This document shows, in pieces, positions 24,481-31,857 of a stretch of 42,531 bases of DNA. Within the stretch, counting starts at the first letter, position 1. Each line of letters begins with the position of its first letter. The DNA comes from Candidatus Aquidulcis sp. (GTDB lineage: Bacteria; Chloroflexota; Anaerolineae; UBA4142), in assembly GCA_020723345.1 (NCBI GenBank), contig DYJA01000058.1, positions 1-42,531 on the forward strand, given 5' to 3'. Below the pieces are notes generated by a model. It saw only the letters and a program-made list of their open reading frames with translations, made no database searches and was not told the DNA's origin. The position numbers were made by a program, and so were the translations under genes.

Positions 24481-24965
24481 ACATCTTCTACAATCCGTGG
24501 TTTCTTGTTTTCGCCATCGTTCTATTCGGCGCGGGCTTGGCGGCGCTGGCAGTGCTGTGCAACACAATGTTTCCCGATTTCGTGCGCCGCGCGCGCGATC
24601 AAGCCACGCAGCGAACGCGTCGCGCGTTTCTCATCGGCTTGGTCAACTTGTTGTTCTTCGGATTGATCGCGCTTGCGCTGCTCGGCGCGCGCTCTACGCC
24701 CACCAAAGTCGTCGGCGTGATCGTCGCGACGATTGTGCTCACCTTCCTCGTGCTCGGCGCGTCCGTTATTTCGCGCTGGATCGGCGAACGACTGCGTCCC
24801 AACGACACGAGTGTGACGCGCCAAGTGCTCGCCGGTATTGTGACGGTCGAACTCGCGGAGACGTATCCACTTGTTGGCTGGATCGTCGTGCCGTTGTTGT
24901 GCGCGTCAATCGGGCTGGGTTCGGTGATTCTCACGTTGTTTCAACGCAAACAAACGGCGCAGTAG
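24477..24965 (+). CDS. Four-helix membrane protein of unknown function
   Basis: A 162-residue membrane protein with about four hydrophobic helices (about residues 8-28, 49-67, 73-93 and 128-150) and a positively charged loop RRARDQATQRTRR (about 37-49). I do not recognise a family. AAAGGAGAG lies eight bases before the ATG, which overlaps the anti-sigma stop. Position directly behind a sigma/anti-sigma pair suggests it is either a target or a sensor of that system. Confidence 0.75.
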   Translation: MNIFYNPWFLVFAIVLFGAGLAALAVLCNTMFPDFVRRARDQATQRTRRAFLIGLVNLLFFGLIALALLGARSTPTKVVGVIVATIVLTFLVLGASVISRWIGERLRPNDTSVTRQVLAGIVTVELAETYPLVGWIVVPLLCASIGLGSVILTLFQRKQTAQ

Positions 24966-24986
24966 GTCAAAAACATTGGAGGGAAA

Positions 24987-25640
24987 ATGCCGCAATCATT
25001 GACGCGAAGGGATTTTCTGAAGATCGGTTGCGGGAGCGCGGTGGCAGCGACTCTCGCTTGCGTGGGATTAGGCGTGCTCGCGACCGTGTCGCCCGATATT
25101 TCGCTAGTTGATACTCAGAGCACGGGGATTCTATCCGCGAAAAAAATTCTCATTGCGTACGCGACGCGCGCGGGTGCGACAGTTCAAGTCGCTCAGACGA
25201 TTGGCGAAACGTTGGCGGCAACCGGCGCAGCGGTTGACGTGCGCCCGATCACGCGCGTGAACGACTTGAAGGGCTATACCGCCATGGTGATCGGCAGCGC
25301 GATTCGGATGGGAAAATGGCTGCCCGAAGCGACTGATTTTGCAAAATCGAACCAATCAATCCTGGCGACAATGCCGACTGCGTGTTTCTTGGTCTGCGCG
25401 ACTTTGCACGAGGACACGGCGGAAACGCGAACCAAAGTCCTGGCGTATCTCGATCCGATCCGTCCAGTCCTCAAGCCGAAAAGCGTTGGCTTGTTTGCGG
25501 GCAAGATGGACTATGGTACGCTCTCGCTGCTCGATCGTTTCATCGTGCAGAATGTAGCGAAGGTCCCACAAGGCGACTGGCGGAACGGGGACGCCATCCG
25601 CGCGTGGGCGCGTGACTTGCCCAACACACTTCGCGCATAA
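24987..25640 (+). CDS. Flavodoxin-fold protein with Tat-type signal
   Basis: A 217-residue protein. The N-terminus, LTRRDFLKIGCGSAVAATLA (residues 5-24), has the twin-arginine pattern RRDFLK followed by a hydrophobic core, so export by Tat is expected. From residue 53 there is a flavodoxin domain: KKILIAYATRAGATVQVAQT, with the FMN phosphate loop YATRAGAT, then VIGSAIRMGKWLPEA and a C-terminal VGLFAGKMDYGTLS. The closest family is the Flavodoxin_5/HemG-like group (protoporphyrinogen oxidase-like). Exported flavodoxins are uncommon; the enzyme may be membrane attached. GGAGG precedes the ATG by a few bases. It follows the sigma/anti-sigma genes on the same strand and is probably part of that unit. 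Confidence 0.85.
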   Translation: MPQSLTRRDFLKIGCGSAVAATLACVGLGVLATVSPDISLVDTQSTGILSAKKILIAYATRAGATVQVAQTIGETLAATGAAVDVRPITRVNDLKGYTAMVIGSAIRMGKWLPEATDFAKSNQSILATMPTACFLVCATLHEDTAETRTKVLAYLDPIRPVLKPKSVGLFAGKMDYGTLSLLDRFIVQNVAKVPQGDWRNGDAIRAWARDLPNTLRA

Positions 25641-25657
25641 TCGGTCTCGCAAATTTC

Positions 25658-26836
25658 TTATCGCGAGAATGATCGTAGGTTAGCGTCTCGCGTCGTCCGG
25701 TACACTTCAAAGGTCTCGCGCGCGGCGCGCTCCCACAAAAATCGCGCCGCGCGCGCCAAGGACTGGGCGCGCAGTTCATCGCGCAACGCGGCATCGTCCA
25801 GCACGCGCGCGATGGTTTGCGCGATTTCTACCGCGTCGCGCGGATTCACCAACAGCGCGGCATCACCGACAACTTCCGGCAACGCCGACGCGTTCGAGCA
25901 AATCACCGGCGCGCCGCACGCCATCGCCTCCAGCGGCGTCAAGCCAAATCCTTCGTACAACGACGGCATCACGAAAACGGTCGCGCCCGCGTACAGCGCG
26001 GGCAGATCAGCGTCGGCGACGTTGTGAATATGTTTGACCGCCGACCGCTGACCGCTGACCGCTGATTTTTCTGCGGCGGTCGGCGGTCGGTTGTCTGCGG
26101 TCGTGTTTGCGTATCTTTCGTCCCACGCCCCCGCGATCACCAACGCCGCGTCTGTTTCGACGCGCGCCCACGCGTCCATTAGCGTTGCCAGATTTTTGTG
26201 CGGCTTGTTGATGCCGACGTACAAAACGTACCGCGCAGGCAACGCGTATTTTTCGCGCGCGCGCGCGATTGCCGCGTCCGACTGCGACGCAAAACGCGCG
26301 TCCGCCGCGAGCGGTATCACCGCGATTTTCTCACGCGGCACGCGCAGTCGCGCGATCAAATCGTCGCGCGTCGCAACCGATGGGACGATCACGCGCGTCG
26401 CCGTTTTTGCCGCGAGCCATGCCGCCCAGCGAAAGAAAAACCGCGCACGCACGCTGGGCACGTCGTTTGGAAAGAGCAACGGAATCAAGTCGAAGATCGT
26501 GACGACGGAGGGAACACGGTGAAAGTGCGGTTTGATGAAATAGGGCGAATGGAAAATTGCGAATTGCGAATTGCGAATTGCGAATTGAAGACGATATTGC
26601 TCGGCTAACGAAAACGTCGGCACATCGACGCGGCGAAGTTCGACATTGGGATGACGCGCGAGCGCGGCGAGGTCGTAGCGCGTGTTTCGCGAAGCGAGCG
26701 CAGGATTGTGCAGGACAACAAACTTGGAATCGGATGCAACGCGCGCGAGCGCATCGATCAGGTTGTACGTGTATCGCCCGATGCCGGGAAAGTGATCTTG
26801 GACATATCGGCCGTCAATTGCAAACGCATCACGCAT
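25658..26836 (-). CDS. GT4 glycosyltransferase with repeat insertions
   Basis: A 392-residue GT-B fold, retaining GT4 glycosyltransferase. The N-terminal acceptor domain starts [20 protein letters not shown]. The C-terminal nucleotide-sugar site has the E-x7-E motif [20 protein letters not shown] (about residues 292-311) and [19 protein letters not shown]. It is a close paralogue of the next gene upstream. Two heptamer arrays lie inside the frame: one encodes [18 protein letters not shown] (26555-26587), the other [20 protein letters not shown] (26036-26102) in a loop between core strands. The start codon ATG 26836 is supplied by a third heptamer array. It is the last gene of the glycan operon. 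Confidence 0.88.
   Translation of the reverse strand: MRDAFAIDGRYVQDHFPGIGRYTYNLIDALARVASDSKFVVLHNPALASRNTRYDLAALARHPNVELRRVDVPTFSLAEQYRLQFAIRNSQFAIFHSPYFIKPHFHRVPSVVTIFDLIPLLFPNDVPSVRARFFFRWAAWLAAKTATRVIVPSVATRDDLIARLRVPREKIAVIPLAADARFASQSDAAIARAREKYALPARYVLYVGINKPHKNLATLMDAWARVETDAALVIAGAWDERYANTTADNRPPTAAEKSAVSGQRSAVKHIHNVADADLPALYAGATVFVMPSLYEGFGLTPLEAMACGAPVICSNASALPEVVGDAALLVNPRDAVEIAQTIARVLDDAALRDELRAQSLARAARFLWERAARETFEVYRTTRDANLRSFSR
26036..26102. repeat. Inverted heptamer array inside glycosyltransferase gene
   Basis: GACCGCC followed by three GACCGCT units (26036-26063), then GCGGTCGGCGGTC-type units in reverse (26073-26102). The arms GACCGCCGACCGC (26036-26048) and GCGGTCGGCGGTC (26076-26088) are exact complements. 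The array stays in frame with the gene. Confidence 0.85.
26555..26587. repeat. (AATTGCG)n heptamer array inside glycosyltransferase gene
   Basis: Four perfect AATTGCG units (26555-26582) plus AATTG. In the gene frame they encode [11 protein letters not shown]. No stop arises because the length keeps the frame open. Confidence 0.9.
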
Positions 26837-26848
26837 CACGCATCACGC
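26825..26848. repeat. (CGCATCA)n array joining two glycosyltransferase genes
   Basis: Three CGCATCA units plus CGC. On the minus strand the unit reads TGATGCG, which contains both TGA and ATG. The upstream gene stops at the TGA in 26831-26829 and the downstream gene starts at the ATG in 26836-26834. Confidence 0.9.
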
Positions 26849-27989
26849 TTTCGTACACTGCCAACGTTTCGCGCGCCGCACGCTCCCAGGAAAATCGCGC
26901 CGCACGCGCACAACCCTTCGCGCGCAATTCATCGCGCAACGCGCGATCGATGATGACACGCTCGACCGCGTTCGCGATTTCGCCAACCTCGCGCGGATTG
27001 ACGAGCAGCGCCGCAGCCTGCCCTGAGCTTGTCGAAGGGTCGCCGACGACTTCCGGCAACGACGACGCGTTCGAGCAGACAACCGGCGCGCCGCACGCCA
27101 TCGCCTCCAGCGGCGGCAAGCCAAACCCCTCGTACAATGACGGAAACACGAACGCGTCGCACGCGGCGAAGAGCGCGGGCAAATCCGCGTCGGGCACGTG
27201 ATCGAGAAAATCAACCTGATTTTCCATTCCGACTTGCCTGACGTGATCGAACGTATCTTGGTACAGCCAGCCCTTGCGTCCGGCGATCAGCAACCGATGC
27301 GGATAGCCGCGTTCGCGTAAAACGCGCAGCGCGTCGACGAGCGCGCGAATATTCTTACGCGGCTCGATCACGCTGACAAAAAAGAGAAACGGTTGATTGT
27401 GCGCGTACCGCGCGCGCGCCTGCGCGATACGGTCGGGATTGGTTTCGGGACGCAGCGCGGGATCGGCGGCTTCATAGATCACTGTGATTTTGTCGGGAGG
27501 TAATTGGTAATTGGTGATCGCGTCGCGCTTGGTGCATTCCGAGACCGCGATGATCGCGTCGGCGCGGCGCAAGAAATGCGGCATCGCGCCTTGCAAGAAC
27601 CAGCGATTCAAAGGGAGGTGATATTCGGGAAAGAATTGGAAAATCAAATCGTGGAGTGTGAAAACCGTGCGCGCGTTTTTCAGCGACGGCAATAAATGTT
27701 CGGTCGCGTGAAAAACATCCGCGCGCGGCATCACGCGATCCATCGGCGCGCGCAGAACATGCGCGAGCCACACGAGCATCCGCCACGGACGCGCGTCGAG
27801 CGGGACGTTCGCGCGCGGCAACGCACGCAGCGCGGGCGACAACGCTTCGTCTGTGAATTTGCCGTGCGCGAAGGCAAGGTACGCGTTTACTTTGTCTTGT
27901 GTAACCAGGTGCTCGGTCAACATTCGCGCGTACCGACCGAGTCCGGCTTTTTTGTGAATGATGGGTGAAAGATCAATCGCGATTCGCAT
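26829..27989 (-). CDS. GT4 glycosyltransferase with an 8-residue repeat insert
   Basis: A 386-residue GT4 enzyme. N-terminus RIAIDLSPIIHKKAGLGRYA; E-x7-E motif [20 protein letters not shown] (about 282-301). Compared with the neighbouring paralogue ([12 protein letters not shown]), it has eight extra residues in EVVGD-PSTSSGQA-AALLVNP. These come from a 24-base dispersed repeat near 27017-27039. The insert sits beside the nucleotide-sugar site, yet the frame is kept. The gene overlaps the downstream one by eight bases through the heptamer array and the upstream one by 17 bases. The sugar donor is unknown. Confidence 0.9.
   Translation of the reverse strand: MRIAIDLSPIIHKKAGLGRYARMLTEHLVTQDKVNAYLAFAHGKFTDEALSPALRALPRANVPLDARPWRMLVWLAHVLRAPMDRVMPRADVFHATEHLLPSLKNARTVFTLHDLIFQFFPEYHLPLNRWFLQGAMPHFLRRADAIIAVSECTKRDAITNYQLPPDKITVIYEAADPALRPETNPDRIAQARARYAHNQPFLFFVSVIEPRKNIRALVDALRVLRERGYPHRLLIAGRKGWLYQDTFDHVRQVGMENQVDFLDHVPDADLPALFAACDAFVFPSLYEGFGLPPLEAMACGAPVVCSNASSLPEVVGDPSTSSGQAAALLVNPREVGEIANAVERVIIDRALRDELRAKGCARAARFSWERAARETLAVYESVMRDA
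27017..27039. repeat. CCTGAGC...GTCGAAGG repeat in frame in GT4 gene
   Basis: CCTGCCCTGAGCTTGTCGAAGGG, read on the plus strand. It shares the ends CCTGAGC and GTCGAAGG with the elements at 10229-10258 and 23914-23943 but has a shorter middle. It encodes PSTSSGQA on the minus strand. Confidence 0.75.
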
Positions 27990-29118
27990 TTTCCATTTTC
28001 GATTGCGCGGTCAGACGATAAAAATGTTCCATTCGCCACGTCATTTTGTCGAGCGTGTATTCGGTTTCGGCGCGCACGCGCGCGGCGCTGCCCATTTGCG
28101 CACGGCGCGTTTCGGAGATCAGCAAACTGACGAGCGCGGCAGCGAGCGCGGCGTCATCGCCGGGCGGCGTCAAAATACCGGTCGCGCCATCCACGACAAT
28201 CTCCGGCAGCGCGCCCGCGTTTGCCGCGACGACCGGACGCCCCGCGATCATCGCTTCGATCACCGTGCGCCCAAACGGCTCCGGCGCGGTGCTCGTGTGC
28301 GCGACGATGTCAGCGGCGGCATAGACGATCCCAGGATCGCGCACAAAGCCGGTAAATGTGATCGGCGCGCCAAGTTGCTCGGCGAGCGCGCGCAATTTAC
28401 GAAAGTACGTTTCGCCGCCGCCGAGCGGTCCCGGCTTTTCGTCTTCCGCGTGCCACGCGCCGACGATCAAACCGCACGCGTTTGGAATTGTTTGCGCGGC
28501 GCGCGCGAGCGCGCGAATGAAAACGTCCTGCCCTTTCCAGCGCACCAAGCGCCCCAGATGTGCGATGACCAGATCGTTTTCGCGCAGACCCAGTTCCGCG
28601 CGCGCGGCGGCGCGCGAAATCGCGCCGGGCGGGCGCGCGCCGTCCGGCGCAAATCCGGCAAAGCGCAAGTTCGGATAGTACGCCGCGATGTATTGCGACA
28701 CGGCGACGATGACGCGCGGCACGCGTCCGAAAAGCGTGCCCGCCCAGCGCGGCATCGTATCGTCGCAGACGCGCCACAGCAGCGGCACGCCGGACATTTG
28801 CGACGCGACCGCGCCGATGAGGTGCGCCCGCACGGTGAACGAGTGCATCACGTCGGCGCGCGCGGCGCGCGCGAGACGCGCCAAACGCGCGCCTGCGTAA
28901 AGCAATCGCCACAGAAAAAACGGATTGCGATTGATCTGCGGCAGCGGCGTCGTCAAGACCGGAGCGCCGCTCGCGCGAAAACGTTCGAGTACCGGACTGC
29001 GCGGATCAGTGACGATGGTCGGCGCGAATTCGTCGCGATTCAACGCGCTGAGCAGATCGAGCAAGAACGATTCCGCGCCGCCGAAAAAAGGCGCGTGATC
29101 AATCAACAGAACGTTCAT
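27973..29118 (-). CDS. GT4 glycosyltransferase
   Basis: A 381-residue GT-B glycosyltransferase of family 4. The start NVLLIDHAPFFGGAESFLLD has the glycine-rich GGAE acceptor-side loop. The donor half begins near residue 175 (LGRLVRWKGQDVFIRA), and the E-x7-E motif is in TAPEPFGRTVIEAMIAGRPV (about 289-308), followed by AGALPEIVVDGATGILTPPG. All expected elements are present. It overlaps its neighbours by 17 bases downstream and 4 bases upstream, so it is translated as part of the operon. Substrates cannot be deduced. Confidence 0.9.
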   Translation of the reverse strand: MNVLLIDHAPFFGGAESFLLDLLSALNRDEFAPTIVTDPRSPVLERFRASGAPVLTTPLPQINRNPFFLWRLLYAGARLARLARAARADVMHSFTVRAHLIGAVASQMSGVPLLWRVCDDTMPRWAGTLFGRVPRVIVAVSQYIAAYYPNLRFAGFAPDGARPPGAISRAAARAELGLRENDLVIAHLGRLVRWKGQDVFIRALARAAQTIPNACGLIVGAWHAEDEKPGPLGGGETYFRKLRALAEQLGAPITFTGFVRDPGIVYAAADIVAHTSTAPEPFGRTVIEAMIAGRPVVAANAGALPEIVVDGATGILTPPGDDAALAAALVSLLISETRRAQMGSAARVRAETEYTLDKMTWRMEHFYRLTAQSKMENANRD

Positions 29119-30191
29119 CGCTTGATTTTCTGATACACCGCGAATGTTGCGCGCGCGGTACGTTCCCAGGTAAACAACCGCGCCTGCGCGATGCCGCGCG
29201 CGCGTAAATTGTCCGCGAGGCGCGCGTCTGTCAAAACCAAACGGAGCGCGTCCGCGAGTTTAGCCGGGTCGTGTGAGTCAGTCAAGATTGCCGCGTCGCT
29301 CGCAAGTTCGGATAGAGAGCTGGCGTCCGCGCAGACGACGGGCGCGCCGGACGCCATCGCTTCCAAGATCGGCAAGCCAAACCCTTCGTAGATTGAAGGC
29401 AAGGCAAAAACGGCGGCAGAATGATACCAGGCGCGCAGTTGATTTTCCGACGCGCGCGGAATTTGCCGCACTCGTTCGCGCAGATCGAACTGATCAATCA
29501 ACTGGTCTTGTGCCGCGTCAAATTGCCCTCCCGCTTGAACAAACACCCAATCCAACTCGCGCAGGCGCGCCAGCGCGGCGAGCAGCGTCGCAATATTCTT
29601 GCGCGGCGCGCACGAACCAACGTGCAAAACGACGCGCCGATCTTGCAGGAAGTACTGTTCGCGCAGTGCGCGCACATCGGCGTCGGTCACCAGCTCGAAA
29701 AATTCCGCGCCGACGGCGAGCGGCACGACGGTAATTTGCTCCGCCGGATAGTTCGAGCGTTGCCGAATCTCATCGCGCGTGAACGTCGAATCGGCGATGA
29801 TGTGCGCGGCGCGCAGCATCGCGCGGAACGAGCGCTCCCACAAGCGTCGCGCGAGACCGCGCCCTTCGTTCAGCGCGACCGGCGCAAGATCGTGACACGT
29901 CACGACGGTGCGCCGCGCGTCGAACGCGTCAATCAAGTGCGCGTACGAATGATCCGCGATGTGATTCACGTCGCCCTGATGTGCGCGCGCGGCGAGCGGG
30001 TAGATCGTCGAGCGCCACGCGTAATTCGCGAGCGTGTCTAGCGCGCCGCGCAAACGCGGCAGCGGGCGCGCGGCGACATACGACTGCGCGTCGCAACCGA
30101 TCGCGCGTAACGCGCGCGTCAACTCATCGGCGTAACGTTCCATGCTCCACCAGCGCTCGGTGGGTAGATCGCGAAACAGGGTCACTTGCAT
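29115..30191 (-). CDS. GT4 glycosyltransferase
   Basis: A 358-residue GT4 enzyme starting at ATG 30191 (QVTLFRDLPTERWWSMERYA). The open frame extends upstream to 30431 but overlaps the preceding gene there, so the short start with a 10-base overlap is chosen. The donor domain shows LHVGSCAPRKNIATLLAALA (about 211-230), and the E-x7-E motif lies in PSIYEGFGLPILEAMASGAP (about 275-294). DLAPVALNEG and STFTRDEIRQRSNYPAEQIT are typical of the WbaZ-like/mannosyltransferase subgroup. The donor sugar is not determinable. Confidence 0.9.
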   Translation of the reverse strand: MQVTLFRDLPTERWWSMERYADELTRALRAIGCDAQSYVAARPLPRLRGALDTLANYAWRSTIYPLAARAHQGDVNHIADHSYAHLIDAFDARRTVVTCHDLAPVALNEGRGLARRLWERSFRAMLRAAHIIADSTFTRDEIRQRSNYPAEQITVVPLAVGAEFFELVTDADVRALREQYFLQDRRVVLHVGSCAPRKNIATLLAALARLRELDWVFVQAGGQFDAAQDQLIDQFDLRERVRQIPRASENQLRAWYHSAAVFALPSIYEGFGLPILEAMASGAPVVCADASSLSELASDAAILTDSHDPAKLADALRLVLTDARLADNLRARGIAQARLFTWERTARATFAVYQKIKR

Positions 30192-31297
30192 CGCGCCAAG
30201 ACCTGATCGAAAAATCGCGCGTTCGCGGCGGCGATGCGCGCGTGGGTGAAATGCGCCAGCACGCGCGCGCGCCCGGCGCGCGCGAGGTGGGCGCGGCGCG
30301 TAGGATTCGTTTGCAGCCCCGCAATAGCATCGCGCAACGCAGCAACATCGCCTTCCGGAAAGATCATGCCGGCGTCGGCGATCACTTCCGGGATCGCGCC
30401 CGAATTCGAGCCGATGACCGGCACACCGCACGCCATCGCTTCAATCAGCACATGCCCGAATTGCTCTTTCCATGTTCGCGTGGTCTGCGAAGGCAGAACC
30501 AATACGTCGAGCGCGTTCAGGTAGCGCGCGATGTCCTCGTGCGGCACGGCAGTAACGATCCGCGCGCGCATGGTGAGCGCGTGCGCCTCCATCCATCGAT
30601 CCATCGCCGCGCACGCCGAGCCCGATCCGACGATGAGCAACTGCGCGTCCAAGTCATTGACTGCCGACAGTAATGTCCAAATGCCTTTTTCATCTGCCAG
30701 GCGTCCGATGTAGCCGATCACAAAGTTGTTCAAGCCAAGCAACTGCCGTAGTTCAGCGGATTGCCGCGGCTGGAAAAGTTCCGGATCAACTCCGAGTTGC
30801 GGCGTCACGGTAATCGGCTGGGCGAATCTTTTCGCGCGCAGAACCTGCGCGGCTTGGGCGTTGCCGGCAATCGCGCCGTCGCAGCGCGCCAGGTTGTAGC
30901 GTTCAACGCCGGGAAATCCGACGCGGCGCGGAATATTTTCCCACGTGAAGCAGACCAGTTTGGCGCGGCGCTTGAACAGCGCGAGTTGCGCCAGCGCGAG
31001 ACTTGGCGGTTCTTCCTCGACGTAAATCAAATCGGGTTGCGACTGCTGGATGATCCGATATAGCGCGCGGAGTGGATAAAAATATCGCAAGATGTGACCG
31101 CTGCAACAAACTGGCAACGCGTTCAAGGTGTACGTGGTTGATGCGCCAACAGCCGAGTCAACGACGAAGAGCGCATCCTGCCAGCGTGTCGGAACGACCG
31201 CAGTGAGCGTCATGTGCCGCGCGAGCGCGTCGAGTTTGGCGCGGTTGATCGGCGCGGTGTACGTGTGCGAGACAATCAAAACGCGCGGCGCGGTCAC
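30182..31297 (-). CDS. GT4 glycosyltransferase
   Basis: A 371-residue GT4 enzyme. GTG start at 31297 overlaps the stop of the preceding methyltransferase gene (GTGA). N-terminus APRVLIVSHTYTAPINRAKL; donor half IGYIGRLADEKGIWTLLSAV (about 205-224); E-x7-E in WKEQFGHVLIEAMACGVPVI (about 286-305), followed by NSGAIPEVIADAGMIFPEGD. Normal family length. The overlap at both ends points to tight translational coupling. Confidence 0.9.
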   Translation of the reverse strand: MTAPRVLIVSHTYTAPINRAKLDALARHMTLTAVVPTRWQDALFVVDSAVGASTTYTLNALPVCCSGHILRYFYPLRALYRIIQQSQPDLIYVEEEPPSLALAQLALFKRRAKLVCFTWENIPRRVGFPGVERYNLARCDGAIAGNAQAAQVLRAKRFAQPITVTPQLGVDPELFQPRQSAELRQLLGLNNFVIGYIGRLADEKGIWTLLSAVNDLDAQLLIVGSGSACAAMDRWMEAHALTMRARIVTAVPHEDIARYLNALDVLVLPSQTTRTWKEQFGHVLIEAMACGVPVIGSNSGAIPEVIADAGMIFPEGDVAALRDAIAGLQTNPTRRAHLARAGRARVLAHFTHARIAAANARFFDQVLARCK

Positions 31298-31857
31298 TTG
31301 ATCACCTTAAGCGTAAAGTACAGATCGCGCGCCGGAAAGATGAACGCGAGATACGCTTCGTAGAAATGTGGAAAGCGATTGGCGAGCCACTGGAAACCGG
31401 TCAAGCGAAACGGACGCGCAAAACGCAAGAACGCGCGCGCCTTTGCAAAGCGCGCGGCAGAGTAAAAATCGGCGACCGGCGACTGCGTTTCAAACGCGCG
31501 GCTGACGAGCGATGGACAAAACGGCGGATGAGCGACAAAGTAATCGAATGAAAAGAGCGACAAATGCCGGAGATGCGTCGGATCGGTGTAGCCAAAGCGG
31601 TTGGAAAAATGCGGCGTGACGATTTCGACGCGCGCACCCGCGCAGGCGACGCGATGGAGTTCTTCGACGAAGCGGACAAAATCGGTCACGTGCTCAACGA
31701 TGTGGTTGCACACGATACGATCGAATTCATTATCGGGCAGAGGCCACGGATAGCGGTTGAGATCGTGTACGATGTCCGCCGCCGTGCGCGCGTTGAAATC
31801 AATTCCAATCGCGCCGGGGGTTTTCGCGTTGCCGCAACCCACGTCGAGAATTTTCAT
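31294..31857 (-). CDS. SAM-dependent methyltransferase
   Basis: A 187-residue class I methyltransferase (Methyltransf_11 type). SAM-binding motif I is KILDVGCGNAKTPGAIGIDF right at the N-terminus; acidic motif II VHDLNRYPWPLPDNEFDRIV (about 30-49); then HIVEHVTDFVRFVEELHRVA. Probably methylates a sugar or lipid intermediate of the glycan pathway, inferred from context. It overlaps both neighbours by four bases. Confidence 0.85.
   Translation of the reverse strand: MKILDVGCGNAKTPGAIGIDFNARTAADIVHDLNRYPWPLPDNEFDRIVCNHIVEHVTDFVRFVEELHRVACAGARVEIVTPHFSNRFGYTDPTHLRHLSLFSFDYFVAHPPFCPSLVSRAFETQSPVADFYSAARFAKARAFLRFARPFRLTGFQWLANRFPHFYEAYLAFIFPARDLYFTLKVIK

Noticed and set aside
27958-29133. 391-codon plus-strand open frame
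   Set aside because: Fully antisense to a well-supported GT4 gene. The GCG/CGC codon habit creates long shadow frames throughout the window.
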